Source of the DNA: Mycobacterium paraense
Lineage (GTDB): Bacteria; Actinomycetota; Actinomycetes; Mycobacteriales; Mycobacteriaceae
Direction of reading: 5' to 3'
Assembly (NCBI RefSeq): GCF_002101815.1
Contig: NZ_LQPM01000008.1
Span: forward strand, 62,001 to 126,000
Length of the DNA stretch: 64,000 nt
A program made the position numbers and the translations under genes. Below the pieces are notes generated by a model. The model searched no databases, was not told the origin of the DNA, and was given only the letters and a program-made list of their open reading frames with translations. Below are positions 27,160 to 37,308 of the stretch, piece by piece; the first letter of the stretch is position 1, and each line of letters opens with the position of its first letter.

Positions 27160-28878
27160 TCACTGGGGACCGGGGCTGGGCGTTCCGGTGAAGATCGTCT
27201 CGGCGGCGTTGACGAAGGTGAGAGCCTCGAAACCGCCCGCCAGGGTGACCAGGCCGACATCGGCCGCGATCGGCCGGCCGAAGGCATCCATGAGCCCCTG
27301 AACGGGATTGACCGTGATCGCCTCGTTGATCCCGTCCAGGAACAGGTTGAAGTCGTAGGACGGGATAGACACCGCGACGGCCGTTGCGATGTCTGCCGTC
27401 GGAAGCAGCGTCGCGTAGGCCGTCGAGACGTCGGTCGTCAGGGTGCCGACGATGTTGTTGTTCGCCGACTGAAGCGCCTGAATGACGCTCGTGATCGACG
27501 TCGGCATCGACGCCGACGGCGGCAGCGTCAGGGCGGTGAGGCCCGATGTGGCGGCCCCGGGAAGCCCGCTTGCCAGGGTGGACAGGTCGTGAGTGAAGGC
27601 GTTGACTCCCTGCGCGGTGGCGCCGGGGAAGAGCGACACCAATTCGGTCGTTGCGCTCAGCGGCGGCAGGAACCCGAACGGGGTCTGGATATCGGCGGGG
27701 CTGGTGGACCAGCCGAAGTTGGGGTCGCCGTAGCCCCAGTTGACGAGGAGCTTGAGGTCCGGCTGGATCAGGTCCGCCAGCGGGTTGCCGATGACCGGGA
27801 GCAACCGCAGCGGCGTCAGCAGCGGCAGGTTCTCCGTGGGAATCATGTTGTACGTGGTCATCGACGGGTCCCCGGACTGCCCCAGCGTGACGGCTGACGC
27901 AAGCTGAGTCGCCGTCAGGTGCGGGTAGGTGCCGTGGATGAACACGATGCCGGCGAGGGCGTTGAGGTCCGAGAAGATGTCGATCGGATAGCGCGGGAAG
28001 TCGGCGAAGCCGTCGTACTCGAGCGACCAGATGGTGGTCGGGAAGTCGTTCGAGGGCGTTGAGGTGCCGAACGTGATGCCCAGGCTGGGCAGGCTCAGGC
28101 CGGGGAAGCGCGCGAGCAGGCCGCCGTTGGGGTTCGCCGGGTCGCCGAGCAGGGTGAAGTACGCCTGGATCGGGTTCCCACCTGTTCCGTTGGTGAAGCC
28201 CTCGGCGAGGAGCTTCGGCATTTCCAGCGAGGCGATGATCGAGCTCTGCGAGTAGCCCAGGATGGAGACGGAACCGCTGCCGCCATGCAGGAATGGAGTG
28301 ATCTGCAGGTTGACCGCGTTGTCGAGCGCGGTGACCCCGCGTGCCAGCGATATGTCCAGCGTCAGGTCCTTGACGCCGGTGTACGGGTACAAGCCCTCGG
28401 CCGTGGTCACCGGGATGGTGAGCGCGCTGGTGAAGTTCGTCAGGTAGCGGCTCGTGACGTTGGCGATGTAGCTCGACGGCGGATTGGCGGTGCCGCTGCC
28501 GGTCATGATCAGGATCGCGCTGACGGCCGGGTCGGCCGACTGTTGCACCGCCGTGAAGGCGGGGGCGGCCGCGCCGGACAGGCCTAGCGTGCCGGCGATC
28601 TGGGCTTCGGCTTGCGCGTAAGCGTTTCCGGCGGCGGCCAGCGTCGCGGTGAACTGACCGTGGAACGCGGACGCCTGCTGGAGCAGCGCCTGATACTCCT
28701 GACCGAACGAGCCGAAGAACTGGGCGGTGATGGCCGACACTTCGTCTTGGGCCGCTGCGGCGAGGTTCGTCGTCGAGCCTGCGGCGGCCGCCCGGGCCTC
28801 GTTGATGGCCGACCCGATCGTGGAAGCATCCTGTGCGGCCGTAGCGAAAATTTCCGGCTGCGCAACTAAATTCGTCAT
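27160..28878 (-). CDS. PE1: PE family protein with PE-PPE hydrolase domain, PE1 equivalent
   Basis: A 572-residue protein. Residues 1-91 form the PE helical hairpin, ending with the type VII secretion signal YxxxE (Tyr87-Glu91). A PE-PPE serine-hydrolase domain follows, with nucleophile Ser210 in GYSQS. Asp and His candidates lie in EYDGFADFPRYPI and FIHGTYPHL. Such proteins are exported to the cell envelope, and some have esterase activity. Position next to the Rv0149 equivalent matches Rv0151c (588 residues). A tandem repeat lies in its upstream region. Confidence 0.9.
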   Translation of the reverse strand: MTNLVAQPEIFATAAQDASTIGSAINEARAAAAGSTTNLAAAAQDEVSAITAQFFGSFGQEYQALLQQASAFHGQFTATLAAAGNAYAQAEAQIAGTLGLSGAAAPAFTAVQQSADPAVSAILIMTGSGTANPPSSYIANVTSRYLTNFTSALTIPVTTAEGLYPYTGVKDLTLDISLARGVTALDNAVNLQITPFLHGGSGSVSILGYSQSSIIASLEMPKLLAEGFTNGTGGNPIQAYFTLLGDPANPNGGLLARFPGLSLPSLGITFGTSTPSNDFPTTIWSLEYDGFADFPRYPIDIFSDLNALAGIVFIHGTYPHLTATQLASAVTLGQSGDPSMTTYNMIPTENLPLLTPLRLLPVIGNPLADLIQPDLKLLVNWGYGDPNFGWSTSPADIQTPFGFLPPLSATTELVSLFPGATAQGVNAFTHDLSTLASGLPGAATSGLTALTLPPSASMPTSITSVIQALQSANNNIVGTLTTDVSTAYATLLPTADIATAVAVSIPSYDFNLFLDGINEAITVNPVQGLMDAFGRPIAADVGLVTLAGGFEALTFVNAAETIFTGTPSPGPQ

Positions 28879-29014
28879 CGCCTCTTCCCTTTCGAACGCA
28901 GGGGCACGCGTGGTGGTCCCGCCGACGCCGCCAACCCGATGACCAGGCGCATCGCCGGAACCGGCACGCAGTCAGCTTAGGAGCGATCGCACCTTGCCGT
29001 TGGCATTTTGCGCC

Positions 29015-29054
29015 GTTGTCTTTGGGCAATCCGCGTTGTCTTCAGGCAATCCGC
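29015..29054. repeat. Two tandem 20-bp repeats upstream of PE1
   Basis: GTTGTCTTTGGGCAATCCGC (29015-29034) is followed directly by GTTGTCTTCAGGCAATCCGC (29035-29054), with two differences. The repeats lie about 140 bases upstream of the PE1 start and just past the PE2 stop, in a 191-base gap. They may be tandem regulator sites; nothing else is evident in the gap. Confidence 0.65.
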
Positions 29055-29069
29055 CTGCCGCACGCCGCG

Positions 29070-30731
29070 TTAGGGGACGAGGCTCTGGATGTCCTTGACG
29101 TTGCTCGCGAGCGCCGAAACGATCGTCAGGGCTTCGACCCCACCCGCCACCGTCCCCAAGCCGACGTCGGCGGCGATCGGATAGCCGATCGCGTTGATGA
29201 GGTTGCCCTGCCCGAGCTGGCTCAGGAAGAGCTCGGAGTCGTAGAAGGGCAACTCGGTGGCGAGGGAGTAACCGATGTCGGCGGTCGGCAGCACGACGGC
29301 GTAGTCGGTCGACACGATCCGGTTGACGGTGTCGAAGACCTGTTGCGGTGACGGGAAGTTGGGCGGCGTCGTCGTCGGGCCCGGTGCGCTCGGCAGGGTG
29401 AGCTGCGGAACGACCGCGGGGGGCTGCGCCGCGATCTGCTGCATGTCGAGCGAGAAGTCGTGGATTCCCTGCTGGGTGCCGGCGGCCAGCGCGTTAAAGA
29501 CGGTGCCCGGGTTGGCATCCGGGAACAGACCGAACGGCGTCGGCACGTCCGCGTAGCTCGTCGAGTACCCGAGGGTGGGGTCGGGACCGTAGCCGAGATT
29601 GACCAACACCTTCAGGTCCGGTTGGAGCAGGTCCACCAGGGGCTTGCCGATGACCGGGATGGCGCCCAGCGGCTTCAGCAGCGGCAGCTCCGCCGTGGGA
29701 ATCATGTAGTAGGTGGTGTTGCCGGTGTAGCCCGGGGACGTCGGCAGCTGAATGGCGTTGTCGACCTGGAGGGGCGTGAGATCCAGATACGTGGTGTGCA
29801 CGAAGACGATGCCCGCGACCGCGTTGAGGTCGGCAAGCAGATTGATCGGGTACCGCGGGAAGTCGGCGAACCCGTCGTACTCCAGCGTGTAGTTGGCCAC
29901 GTGGTAGGGCGTGTTGGCGTTCATCGCGGGGTAGAAGTCCAATCCCAGCGCGGGCAGGGACAGGTTTGGGAAACGCGACAGCAGGCCGCCGTTGGGGTTC
30001 ACCTCGTTGCCGGTCAGCACGAAGTTGAGCATGTTGACGGGCGGCGGGTTCGCGCCGAAGAGCGAGGTGCCGTTGGCGAGGTTCTGCATCTCCAGCGAGG
30101 AGATGATGGCGCTCTGCGAGATGCCGAAGACGGTTACCGATTGCCCCTGATTGTGGATCGTGTTGTACAGCGTGTTGTCGAGGATCGTCACGCCCTCGGC
30201 CACCGACTGATTCAGGGGCAGGCTCTTGACGCCGGTCAGCGGGTAGAGCTGCTCGGGCGTGAACAACGCTTGCAGCGCGTTGGCCGAACGGACGTAGAGG
30301 GCGTTGGCCCGGGTGACGAATGACGTTGAGGGGATGGGAACCCCGGTGCCGCCGATGAAATACGACACCTGGTTGGCCGGGAACGGGGGAATCGTGGCGG
30401 CCGGCAGCGGCGCGGCGGGCGCGGGCCCGCCCAGCCCCAGGGTGGCGGCGATGCCGGCCTCGGCCTCCGCGTAGGCGAGCCCGGCGGACGCCAGCGTCTG
30501 CTGGAACTGGTTGTGAAACGCCGCGAACTGCGCGACGACGGCCTGGTACTCCTTGCCGACGGCGCCGAAGACGTTCGCGATGGCCGCCGACACCTCGTCG
30601 CCGGCCGCGGCCGCCACGCCCGATGTCGGAGCCGCGGCGGCGGCGGTCGCGGCACTGAATGCCGAGCCGATCCCCTCGATCTCCGTCGCGACCGTTGCCA
30701 GCGCCTGCGGATCAGCGATCACATACGACAT
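29070..30731 (-). CDS. PE2: PE family protein with PE-PPE hydrolase domain, PE2 equivalent
   Basis: A 553-residue protein with the PE domain (residues 1-91, YxxxE at 87-91) and a PE-PPE hydrolase domain with nucleophile Ser205 in GISQS; EYDGFADFPRYPI and FVHTTYLDL supply probable Asp and His. The ATG at 30731 is chosen because GGAGAGG lies nine bases upstream; the ATG at 30740 would sit right on that site. It corresponds to Rv0152c (525 residues). An Ala/Pro linker joins the domains. It is 102 bases downstream of ptbB on the same strand. Confidence 0.9.
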   Translation of the reverse strand: MSYVIADPQALATVATEIEGIGSAFSAATAAAAAPTSGVAAAAGDEVSAAIANVFGAVGKEYQAVVAQFAAFHNQFQQTLASAGLAYAEAEAGIAATLGLGGPAPAAPLPAATIPPFPANQVSYFIGGTGVPIPSTSFVTRANALYVRSANALQALFTPEQLYPLTGVKSLPLNQSVAEGVTILDNTLYNTIHNQGQSVTVFGISQSAIISSLEMQNLANGTSLFGANPPPVNMLNFVLTGNEVNPNGGLLSRFPNLSLPALGLDFYPAMNANTPYHVANYTLEYDGFADFPRYPINLLADLNAVAGIVFVHTTYLDLTPLQVDNAIQLPTSPGYTGNTTYYMIPTAELPLLKPLGAIPVIGKPLVDLLQPDLKVLVNLGYGPDPTLGYSTSYADVPTPFGLFPDANPGTVFNALAAGTQQGIHDFSLDMQQIAAQPPAVVPQLTLPSAPGPTTTPPNFPSPQQVFDTVNRIVSTDYAVVLPTADIGYSLATELPFYDSELFLSQLGQGNLINAIGYPIAADVGLGTVAGGVEALTIVSALASNVKDIQSLVP

Positions 30732-30833
30732 CGGCCCCATCCTCTCCGGACAACAGACGGACCCCGCCAGCGTAAGGTGCTCCGGCGATCCTGTCCGGCG
30801 TTTGAGTCCCGCGCGCGAGCGAGGGTGGTCGGC

Positions 30834-31655
30834 TCAGCCGAGCAGCGCGCCGCGCAGGCGGTCGACGTCCGCCTCGGTGATGCCGGCGTCGCTGAGATAG
30901 GCGCTCAGCGAACCGAATTCGTCGTCAATGGTTTGGCGGGCGGCGGCGAGGTACTCCGGGCGGACGCCGAGCACCCCGTCGGACAGCCGCGCCTCGGTGA
31001 AGGTCACCACCTCCGGGGTCAGCTCGGTGTCGCCGCGCTGCTGGATCATTTCGAAGATGTGCGCCCGAAGCTCGGGGACGGCGTCGTTGCTGCGCAAGAA
31101 GTCGGCGACGATGGCGTCGCGATCGACCCCGACGGCCTCCAGCACCGTCGCGATGACGAAGCCGGTGCGGTCCTTCCCCGCGAAGCAGTGCGTGAGCACC
31201 GGGCGCCCGGCGGCCAGGAGCGTGACGACACGGCGCAGCGCGCGCTGCGCCCCGTTGCGCGTGGGGAATTGGCGGTATTCGTCGGTCATGAAGCGCACGG
31301 CGGTCTCGTTCACCGACTCCTCGGAGCCGTCGGACTCGCCCCGCAACAGCCGCTGGAACGCCTCTTCGTGCGGGGCGGCGGCCTCGGCTTCCTGGTCGGA
31401 CAAGTCGGGCACCGGCAGCAGGTGGATCTCGACGCCGTCGGGCACCAGCCCCGGGCCGCGCCGGGCGACCTCCCGCGACGCGCGCAGGTCGGCGACGTCG
31501 GTGATGCCCAGCCGGCGCAGGGTGTCCCGCCCGTCGTCGTCGAGGCGGCTCAGCTCGCCGGACCGGAACAGCCGTCCGGGCCGCAGCGCGGCGACACCGT
31601 CGGCGACGTCACGAAAGTTCCACGCGCCGGACAGTTCTCGGACGGCTTCAGTCAT
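30834..31655 (-). CDS. ptbB: Protein tyrosine/triple-specificity phosphatase PtpB
   Basis: A 273-residue phosphatase. The P-loop HCFAGKDRTG has nucleophile Cys157, and the Lys-Asp after the Gly is typical of the MptpB class, which also acts on phosphoinositides. No signal peptide is present, although MptpB is secreted into host cells by M. tuberculosis. It corresponds to Rv0153c (276 residues). Its start overlaps the fadE2 stop by eight bases, so the two are translated together. Confidence 0.93.
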   Translation of the reverse strand: MTEAVRELSGAWNFRDVADGVAALRPGRLFRSGELSRLDDDGRDTLRRLGITDVADLRASREVARRGPGLVPDGVEIHLLPVPDLSDQEAEAAAPHEEAFQRLLRGESDGSEESVNETAVRFMTDEYRQFPTRNGAQRALRRVVTLLAAGRPVLTHCFAGKDRTGFVIATVLEAVGVDRDAIVADFLRSNDAVPELRAHIFEMIQQRGDTELTPEVVTFTEARLSDGVLGVRPEYLAAARQTIDDEFGSLSAYLSDAGITEADVDRLRGALLG

Positions 31656-32880
31656 GCGCGGTGACCGCCGCGGCGAGCCCGGATTTCTCCCGGCCGATCT
31701 CGGCGCGCGCGATGGTGCGCATGTGCACCTCGTCGGGACCGTCGAAGAGTCGCATGGCCCGGTGCCAGGCGTACGACCGGGCGAGCACGGTGTCCTCGCT
31801 GACGCCGGCGGCGCCGTGCACCTGGATCGCGCGGTCGATGACGTCGCAGGCCACCTGCGGCGCCACCGCCTTGATCTGCGAGACCAACAGGTGCGCGGCG
31901 CGGTTGCCGTGCTGGTCGATCGTCCACGCCGCCTTCTCGCACAGCAGCCGGGCCTGGTCGATCTCGTTGCGGGACTTGGCGATTGCCTCGCGCACCACGC
32001 CCTGCTCGGCCAGCGGGCGACCGAACGCCACCCGGCTGTTCGCCCGGTCCACCATGAGCGCCAGCGCGCGTTCGGCGCCGCCGAGCGCCCGCATGCAGTG
32101 GTGGATGCGGCCCGGGCCGAGCCGGGCCTGGGCGATCGCGAAGCCGCCGCCCTCCTCGCCGAGCAGGTTGGTGGCCGGAACGCGGACGTTGTCGTAGATG
32201 ATCTCGCAGTGCCCGGGCTGGTCCTGGTAGCCGAACACGGTGGTCGAGCGGACGACGGTCACGCCGGGGGTGTCGGTGGGCACCAGGACCATCGACTGCT
32301 GCTGGTGGCTGGCCGCCTCCGGGTTGGTGCGGCCCATCACGATGAGGATCTTGCAGCGCGGGTCGGCGGCCCCGGACGTCCACCACTTGCGGCCGTTGAT
32401 GACGTAGTCGGCGCCGTCGCGCTGGATGGAGGTCTCGATGTTGCGGGCGTCGCTGCTGGCGACCGCCGGTTCGGTCATCGAGAAGGCGCTGCGGATCTCG
32501 CCGGCCAGCAGCGGCTCCAGCCACTGCTTGCGCTGCTCCTCGGTGGCGAACAGGTGCAGCGTCTCCATGTTGCCGGTGTCCGGCGCCGCGCAGTTGAGCG
32601 CCTCGGGCGCGATCTCGAGGCTCCAGCCCGTCAGTTCGGCCAGCGGGGCGTATTCCAGGTTGGTCAGTCCCGACTCGGCCGGGAGGAACAGGTTCCACAG
32701 TCCCTGTTGTTTGGCCTTGCGTTTGAGCTCCTCGATGACCGGCGGAACCGTGTGGTCGTTCGGGCCGGCCTCGTGACGGTATTTGTCGTATTCGGCCTCG
32801 GCCGGGAAGACGTTCTCGATCATGAAGTCGGACAGTCGCTTGTGGTAGTCGCTGGCTTTGGCAGACATCGCGAAGTCCAT
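31648..32880 (-). CDS. fadE2: Acyl-CoA dehydrogenase FadE2
   Basis: A 410-residue flavoprotein of the ACAD10/11-like group. FAD and substrate regions include FSMTEPAVASSDARNIETSI and WWTSGAADPRCKI, and the C-terminal LFDGPDEVHMRTIAR replaces the usual catalytic-loop YGGTxE, a mark of this subgroup. It introduces a 2,3-double bond into an acyl-CoA. Either ATG at 32880 or 32868 may be the start; neither has a good ribosome site. It corresponds to Rv0154c (403 residues) and overlaps ptbB by eight bases. Confidence 0.92.
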   Translation of the reverse strand: MDFAMSAKASDYHKRLSDFMIENVFPAEAEYDKYRHEAGPNDHTVPPVIEELKRKAKQQGLWNLFLPAESGLTNLEYAPLAELTGWSLEIAPEALNCAAPDTGNMETLHLFATEEQRKQWLEPLLAGEIRSAFSMTEPAVASSDARNIETSIQRDGADYVINGRKWWTSGAADPRCKILIVMGRTNPEAASHQQQSMVLVPTDTPGVTVVRSTTVFGYQDQPGHCEIIYDNVRVPATNLLGEEGGGFAIAQARLGPGRIHHCMRALGGAERALALMVDRANSRVAFGRPLAEQGVVREAIAKSRNEIDQARLLCEKAAWTIDQHGNRAAHLLVSQIKAVAPQVACDVIDRAIQVHGAAGVSEDTVLARSYAWHRAMRLFDGPDEVHMRTIARAEIGREKSGLAAAVTAHD

Positions 32881-32937
32881 GACCGTCACGATAGGACACC
32901 GGCCGTGAGCAGGCGGTGCTGAGGGCGGGCGAGCACG

Positions 32938-33408
32938 ATGTACGTCATGACCGAATCCCGCCCCCCGTTCCCCCCGTTCACCCGCGAAACTGCGCTGCAG
33001 AAAGTCCAGGCGGCCGAGGACGCCTGGAACACCCGCGATCCCGAGCGGGTCAGCCTCGCCTACACGCCCGACTCGCAATGGCGCAACCGCGGTGAACACA
33101 TCGTGGGCCGCGACGAGATCGTCGCGTTCTTGACCCGCAAATGGGAGCGCGAACTCGACTATTCGCTGCGCAAGAGCCTGTGGGATTTCCACGACAACCG
33201 CATCGCCGTGCGGTTCCAGTACGAGTGCCACGATCACGGCGGCCAGTGGTACCGCAGCTACGGCAACGAGCTGTGGGAGTTCAGCCCGTCCGGGCTGATG
33301 GCGCGCCGCGAGGCCAGCATCAACGACGTGCCGATCGACGAGTCCGAGCGCCGGTACTTCGGCCCCCGGCCCGCGTCCGAGCACGGGCACGATATTCCGC
33401 TCTGGTAG
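32938..33408 (+). CDS. DUF1348 (NTF2-like) protein
   Basis: A 156-residue protein of the DUF1348 group of NTF2-fold proteins. Family blocks are [51 protein letters not shown] and [23 protein letters not shown]. No function is established. It is divergent from fadE2 across 57 bases. An ATG at 32947 is an equally possible start. I do not recall a counterpart between Rv0154c and Rv0155, so it may be extra here. Confidence 0.85.
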   Translation: MYVMTESRPPFPPFTRETALQKVQAAEDAWNTRDPERVSLAYTPDSQWRNRGEHIVGRDEIVAFLTRKWERELDYSLRKSLWDFHDNRIAVRFQYECHDHGGQWYRSYGNELWEFSPSGLMARREASINDVPIDESERRYFGPRPASEHGHDIPLW

Positions 33409-33520
33409 GCGCGGCAGCCCGGCGACGATGCAGGCCGCACAGCGGCGTGAGGTGGAGCCGGGCCATCAGGTTAGGGTGTCTGCGGCAAGCCCAAGACATA
33501 AGGAAGTGGATGTAGGCGCC

Positions 33521-34612
<1,092 letters not shown>

Positions 34613-34951
34613 ATGTACGACGAGCTGCTGGCCAACCTGGCGATCCTGGTGCTGTCCGGGTTCGTCGGCTTCGCGGTCATTTCGAAGGTGCCCAACACGT
34701 TGCACACGCCGCTGATGTCGGGCACCAACGCCATCCACGGCATCGTGGTGCTGGGCGCGCTGGTGGTGTTCGGGTCGGTCGAGCACCCGTCGCTCGCCGT
34801 GCAGATCATCCTGTTCGTCGCGGTGGTGTTCGGCACGCTGAACGTCATCGGCGGTTTCATCGTCACCGACCGGATGCTGGGCATGTTCAAGGGCAAGAAG
34901 AAAGCGTCGGCCGTCAAGGCCGACAAGACCGAGGAGCCGGCGGCGAAATGA
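34613..34951 (+). CDS. pntAb: NAD(P) transhydrogenase membrane subunit, PntAb
   Basis: A 112-residue membrane subunit with about three hydrophobic helices (LAILVLSGFVGFAVISKV, GIVVLGALVVFGS, IILFVAVVFGTLNVIGGFIV) and a basic C-terminal tail. It forms part of the proton channel. Its ATG is directly behind the pntAa stop, and its stop overlaps pntB by four bases. It corresponds to Rv0156 (110 residues). Confidence 0.95.
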   Translation: MYDELLANLAILVLSGFVGFAVISKVPNTLHTPLMSGTNAIHGIVVLGALVVFGSVEHPSLAVQIILFVAVVFGTLNVIGGFIVTDRMLGMFKGKKKASAVKADKTEEPAAK

Positions 34952-36372
34952 ACTACCTCGTCACCGTCCTCTACATCATCTCGTTCGCCCTCTTCATCTA
35001 CGGCCTGATGGGCCTGACCGGCCCGAAGACGGCGGTGCGGGGCAACCTGATCGCCGCGGTCGGCATGGCCATCGCGGTCGCGGCGACCCTGATCAAGATC
35101 CGGCACACCGAGTCGTGGGTGCTGATCATCGCCGGTCTCGTCGTGGGCGTCGTGCTCGGCGTGCCGCCGGCCCGGCTGACGAAGATGACCGCCATGCCGC
35201 AGCTGGTGGCGTTCTTCAACGGCGTCGGCGGGGGCACGGTCGCGCTGATCGCGCTGTCGGAATTCATTGAAACGAGCGGCTTTTCGGCCTTCCAGCACGG
35301 CGAGTCGCCGACCGTGCACATCGTGGTGGCGTCGCTGTTCGCCGCGATCATCGGGTCGATCTCGTTCTGGGGCTCGATCATCGCCTTCGGCAAGCTGCAG
35401 GAGATCATCTCGGGATCGCCGATCGGCTTCGGGAAGGCCCAGCAACCCATCAACCTGCTGCTGCTGGCCGGTGCGGTGGCCGCCGCGGTGGTCATCGGCC
35501 TGGGCGCGCATCCCGGCACCGGCGGGGTGTCGCTGTGGTGGATGGTCGGCCTGCTGGCCGCCGCCGGCGTGCTCGGCCTCATGGTGGTGCTGCCCATCGG
35601 CGGCGCCGACATGCCGGTGGTCATCTCCCTGCTCAACGCGATGACGGGGCTGTCGGCCGCCGCGGCCGGCCTGGCGCTGAACAACACCGCGATGATCGTG
35701 GCGGGCATGATCGTCGGCGCCTCCGGTTCGATCCTGACCAACCTGATGGCCAAGGCGATGAACCGCTCGATCCCCGCGATCGTCGCGGGCGGATTCGGCG
35801 GCGGCGGTGTGGCGCCCAGCGGCGACGGCGGCGGCGACAAGCACGTCAAGTCCACCTCGGCCGCGGACGCGGCGATCCAGATGGCCTACGCCAACCAGGT
35901 GATCGTGGTGCCCGGGTACGGCCTGGCCGTCGCGCAGGCCCAGCACGCGGTCAAGGACATGGCATCGCTGCTGGAGGACAAGGGCGTGCCGGTGAAGTAC
36001 GCCATCCACCCCGTCGCCGGCCGCATGCCCGGGCACATGAACGTGCTGCTGGCCGAGGCCGAGGTCGACTACGACGCGATGAAAGACATGGACGACATCA
36101 ACGACGAGTTCGCGCGCACCGACGTCGCGATCGTCATCGGCGCCAACGACGTCACCAATCCGGCGGCCCGCAACGAGACGTCCAGCCCGATCTACGGCAT
36201 GCCGATCCTCAACGTGGACAAGGCGAAATCGGTGATCGTTTTGAAGCGGTCGATGAATTCGGGATTCGCGGGCATCGACAACCCGCTGTTCTACGCCGAC
36301 GGCACGACGATGTTGTTCGGGGACGCGAAGAAGTCGGTGACCGAGGTCGCCGAGGAACTCAAGGCGCTCTAA
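34948..36372 (+). CDS. pntB: NAD(P) transhydrogenase subunit beta, PntB
   Basis: A 474-residue protein. The first part holds about nine hydrophobic helices forming the membrane domain; the C-terminal part (VIVVPGYGLAVAQAQHAVKDMASLL, IHPVAGRMPGHMNVLLAEA, VIVLKRSMNSGFAGIDNPLFY) is the NADP(H)-binding domain III. Together with PntAa and PntAb it makes NADPH using the proton motive force. It starts in an ATGA overlap with pntAb. Length equals Rv0157 (475). Confidence 0.96.
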   Translation: MNYLVTVLYIISFALFIYGLMGLTGPKTAVRGNLIAAVGMAIAVAATLIKIRHTESWVLIIAGLVVGVVLGVPPARLTKMTAMPQLVAFFNGVGGGTVALIALSEFIETSGFSAFQHGESPTVHIVVASLFAAIIGSISFWGSIIAFGKLQEIISGSPIGFGKAQQPINLLLLAGAVAAAVVIGLGAHPGTGGVSLWWMVGLLAAAGVLGLMVVLPIGGADMPVVISLLNAMTGLSAAAAGLALNNTAMIVAGMIVGASGSILTNLMAKAMNRSIPAIVAGGFGGGGVAPSGDGGGDKHVKSTSAADAAIQMAYANQVIVVPGYGLAVAQAQHAVKDMASLLEDKGVPVKYAIHPVAGRMPGHMNVLLAEAEVDYDAMKDMDDINDEFARTDVAIVIGANDVTNPAARNETSSPIYGMPILNVDKAKSVIVLKRSMNSGFAGIDNPLFYADGTTMLFGDAKKSVTEVAEELKAL

Positions 36373-36385
36373 ATCTGCCTCGCGG

Positions 36386-36511
36386 TTAGACGGGCGGGTA
36401 GGCCGGCGGCGGATACCCGTTGCCGTCGACGACACCGCGCAGACCCCACGGCACGTACTTGAAGAAGAACTCGATCTCGTCGCTCATGTCATAGTCCGGA
36501 CTCGGATCCAT
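36386..36511 (-). CDS. Conserved 41-residue microprotein (Rv0157A-like)
   Basis: A 41-residue frame starting MDPSPDYDMSDEIEFFFK and ending in a Pro/Tyr-rich tail (GNGYPPPAYPPV). GAGAGGTGGGGAC directly upstream of the ATG is a good ribosome site. The place, opposite the TetR gene and convergent with pntB, matches the small gene annotated Rv0157A in M. tuberculosis as I recall it. It has an acidic N-terminus, an aromatic middle and no membrane helix. The function is unknown. Confidence 0.7.
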   Translation of the reverse strand: MDPSPDYDMSDEIEFFFKYVPWGLRGVVDGNGYPPPAYPPV

Positions 36512-36593
36512 GTCCCCACCTCTCGACTCGCGACCAGTTCGACACACCATGGTAGTCGCAGAGCCGCCGGTGCGACAGGCGGCGGTGGCCTTA

Positions 36594-36609
36594 AACTGTC
36601 CAACCAGTT
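36594..36609. promoter_or_regulatory. Possible TetR operator upstream of Rv0158 equivalent
   Basis: AACTG (36594-36598), six bases, CAGTT (36605-36609); CAAC and GTTG within it also pair. It sits in an AT-rich stretch 64 bases before the TetR gene and could be its autoregulatory site. The arms are short, so this is tentative. Confidence 0.35.
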
Positions 36610-36672
36610 GATTGATACTTTGCCTTAACCGGGTCGCACCGCGGCCCGCCGCAGCGACGATAGAGAGTACGA

Positions 36673-37296
36673 ATGCCATCCGAGAACGGGGTGACCCGCC
36701 GCGAGGAGTTGCTGGCCGTCGCCACCAAGCTGTTCGCCGCGCGCGGCTATCACGGCACCCGGATGGACGACGTCGCCGACGTGATCGGGCTGAACAAGGC
36801 AACCGTCTACCACTACTACGCCAGCAAGTCGCTGATCCTGTTCGACATCTACCGCCAGGCCGCCGAGGGCACCCTGGCCGCCGTGCACGACGACCCGTCC
36901 TGGACGGCGCGCGAGGCGCTCTACCAGTACACCGTCCGCCTGCTCACCGGCATCGCCGGCGATCCCGAGCGGGCCGCGGTGTATTTCCAAGAGGCGCCGT
37001 ACATCACCGAATGGTTCACCGCCGAACAGGTCGCCGAGGTCCGCGAGAAGGAGGCCCAGGTTTACCAGCACGTGCACGGGCTCATCGACCGCGGCATCGC
37101 CAGCGGCGAGTTCTTCGAGTGCGACTCGCATGTGGTGGCGCTGGGCTACATCGGCATGACGCTCGGCAGCTACCGATGGCTGCGGCCCAGCGGGCGGCGC
37201 ACCGCCAAGGAGATCGCCGCCGAGTTCAGCACCGCGCTGCTGCGGGGGCTGATCCGCGACGAATCGATCCGCAACGACAGTCCGCTCGGCCCGTAG
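36673..37296 (+). CDS. TetR-family regulator (Rv0158 equivalent)
   Basis: A 207-residue TetR regulator with helix-turn-helix TRMDDVADVIGLNKATVYHYYASKSLILFDIYRQ and a ligand domain that is rich in aromatic residues (AAVYFQEAPYITEWF). Length is close to Rv0158 (214). It faces the microprotein gene across 161 bases and converges on the PE4 gene with 12 bases between. Its targets are not shown by the sequence; the nearby divergent unit is a candidate. Confidence 0.9.
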   Translation: MPSENGVTRREELLAVATKLFAARGYHGTRMDDVADVIGLNKATVYHYYASKSLILFDIYRQAAEGTLAAVHDDPSWTAREALYQYTVRLLTGIAGDPERAAVYFQEAPYITEWFTAEQVAEVREKEAQVYQHVHGLIDRGIASGEFFECDSHVVALGYIGMTLGSYRWLRPSGRRTAKEIAAEFSTALLRGLIRDESIRNDSPLGP

Positions 37297-37308
37297 CCCG
37301 GCCAAGCC

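Noticed and set aside
34696..34706. AACACGTTG within pntAb as a KstR-type core
   Set aside because: The outer T and A of TnnAACnnGTTnnA are not both present and it lies inside a coding region.
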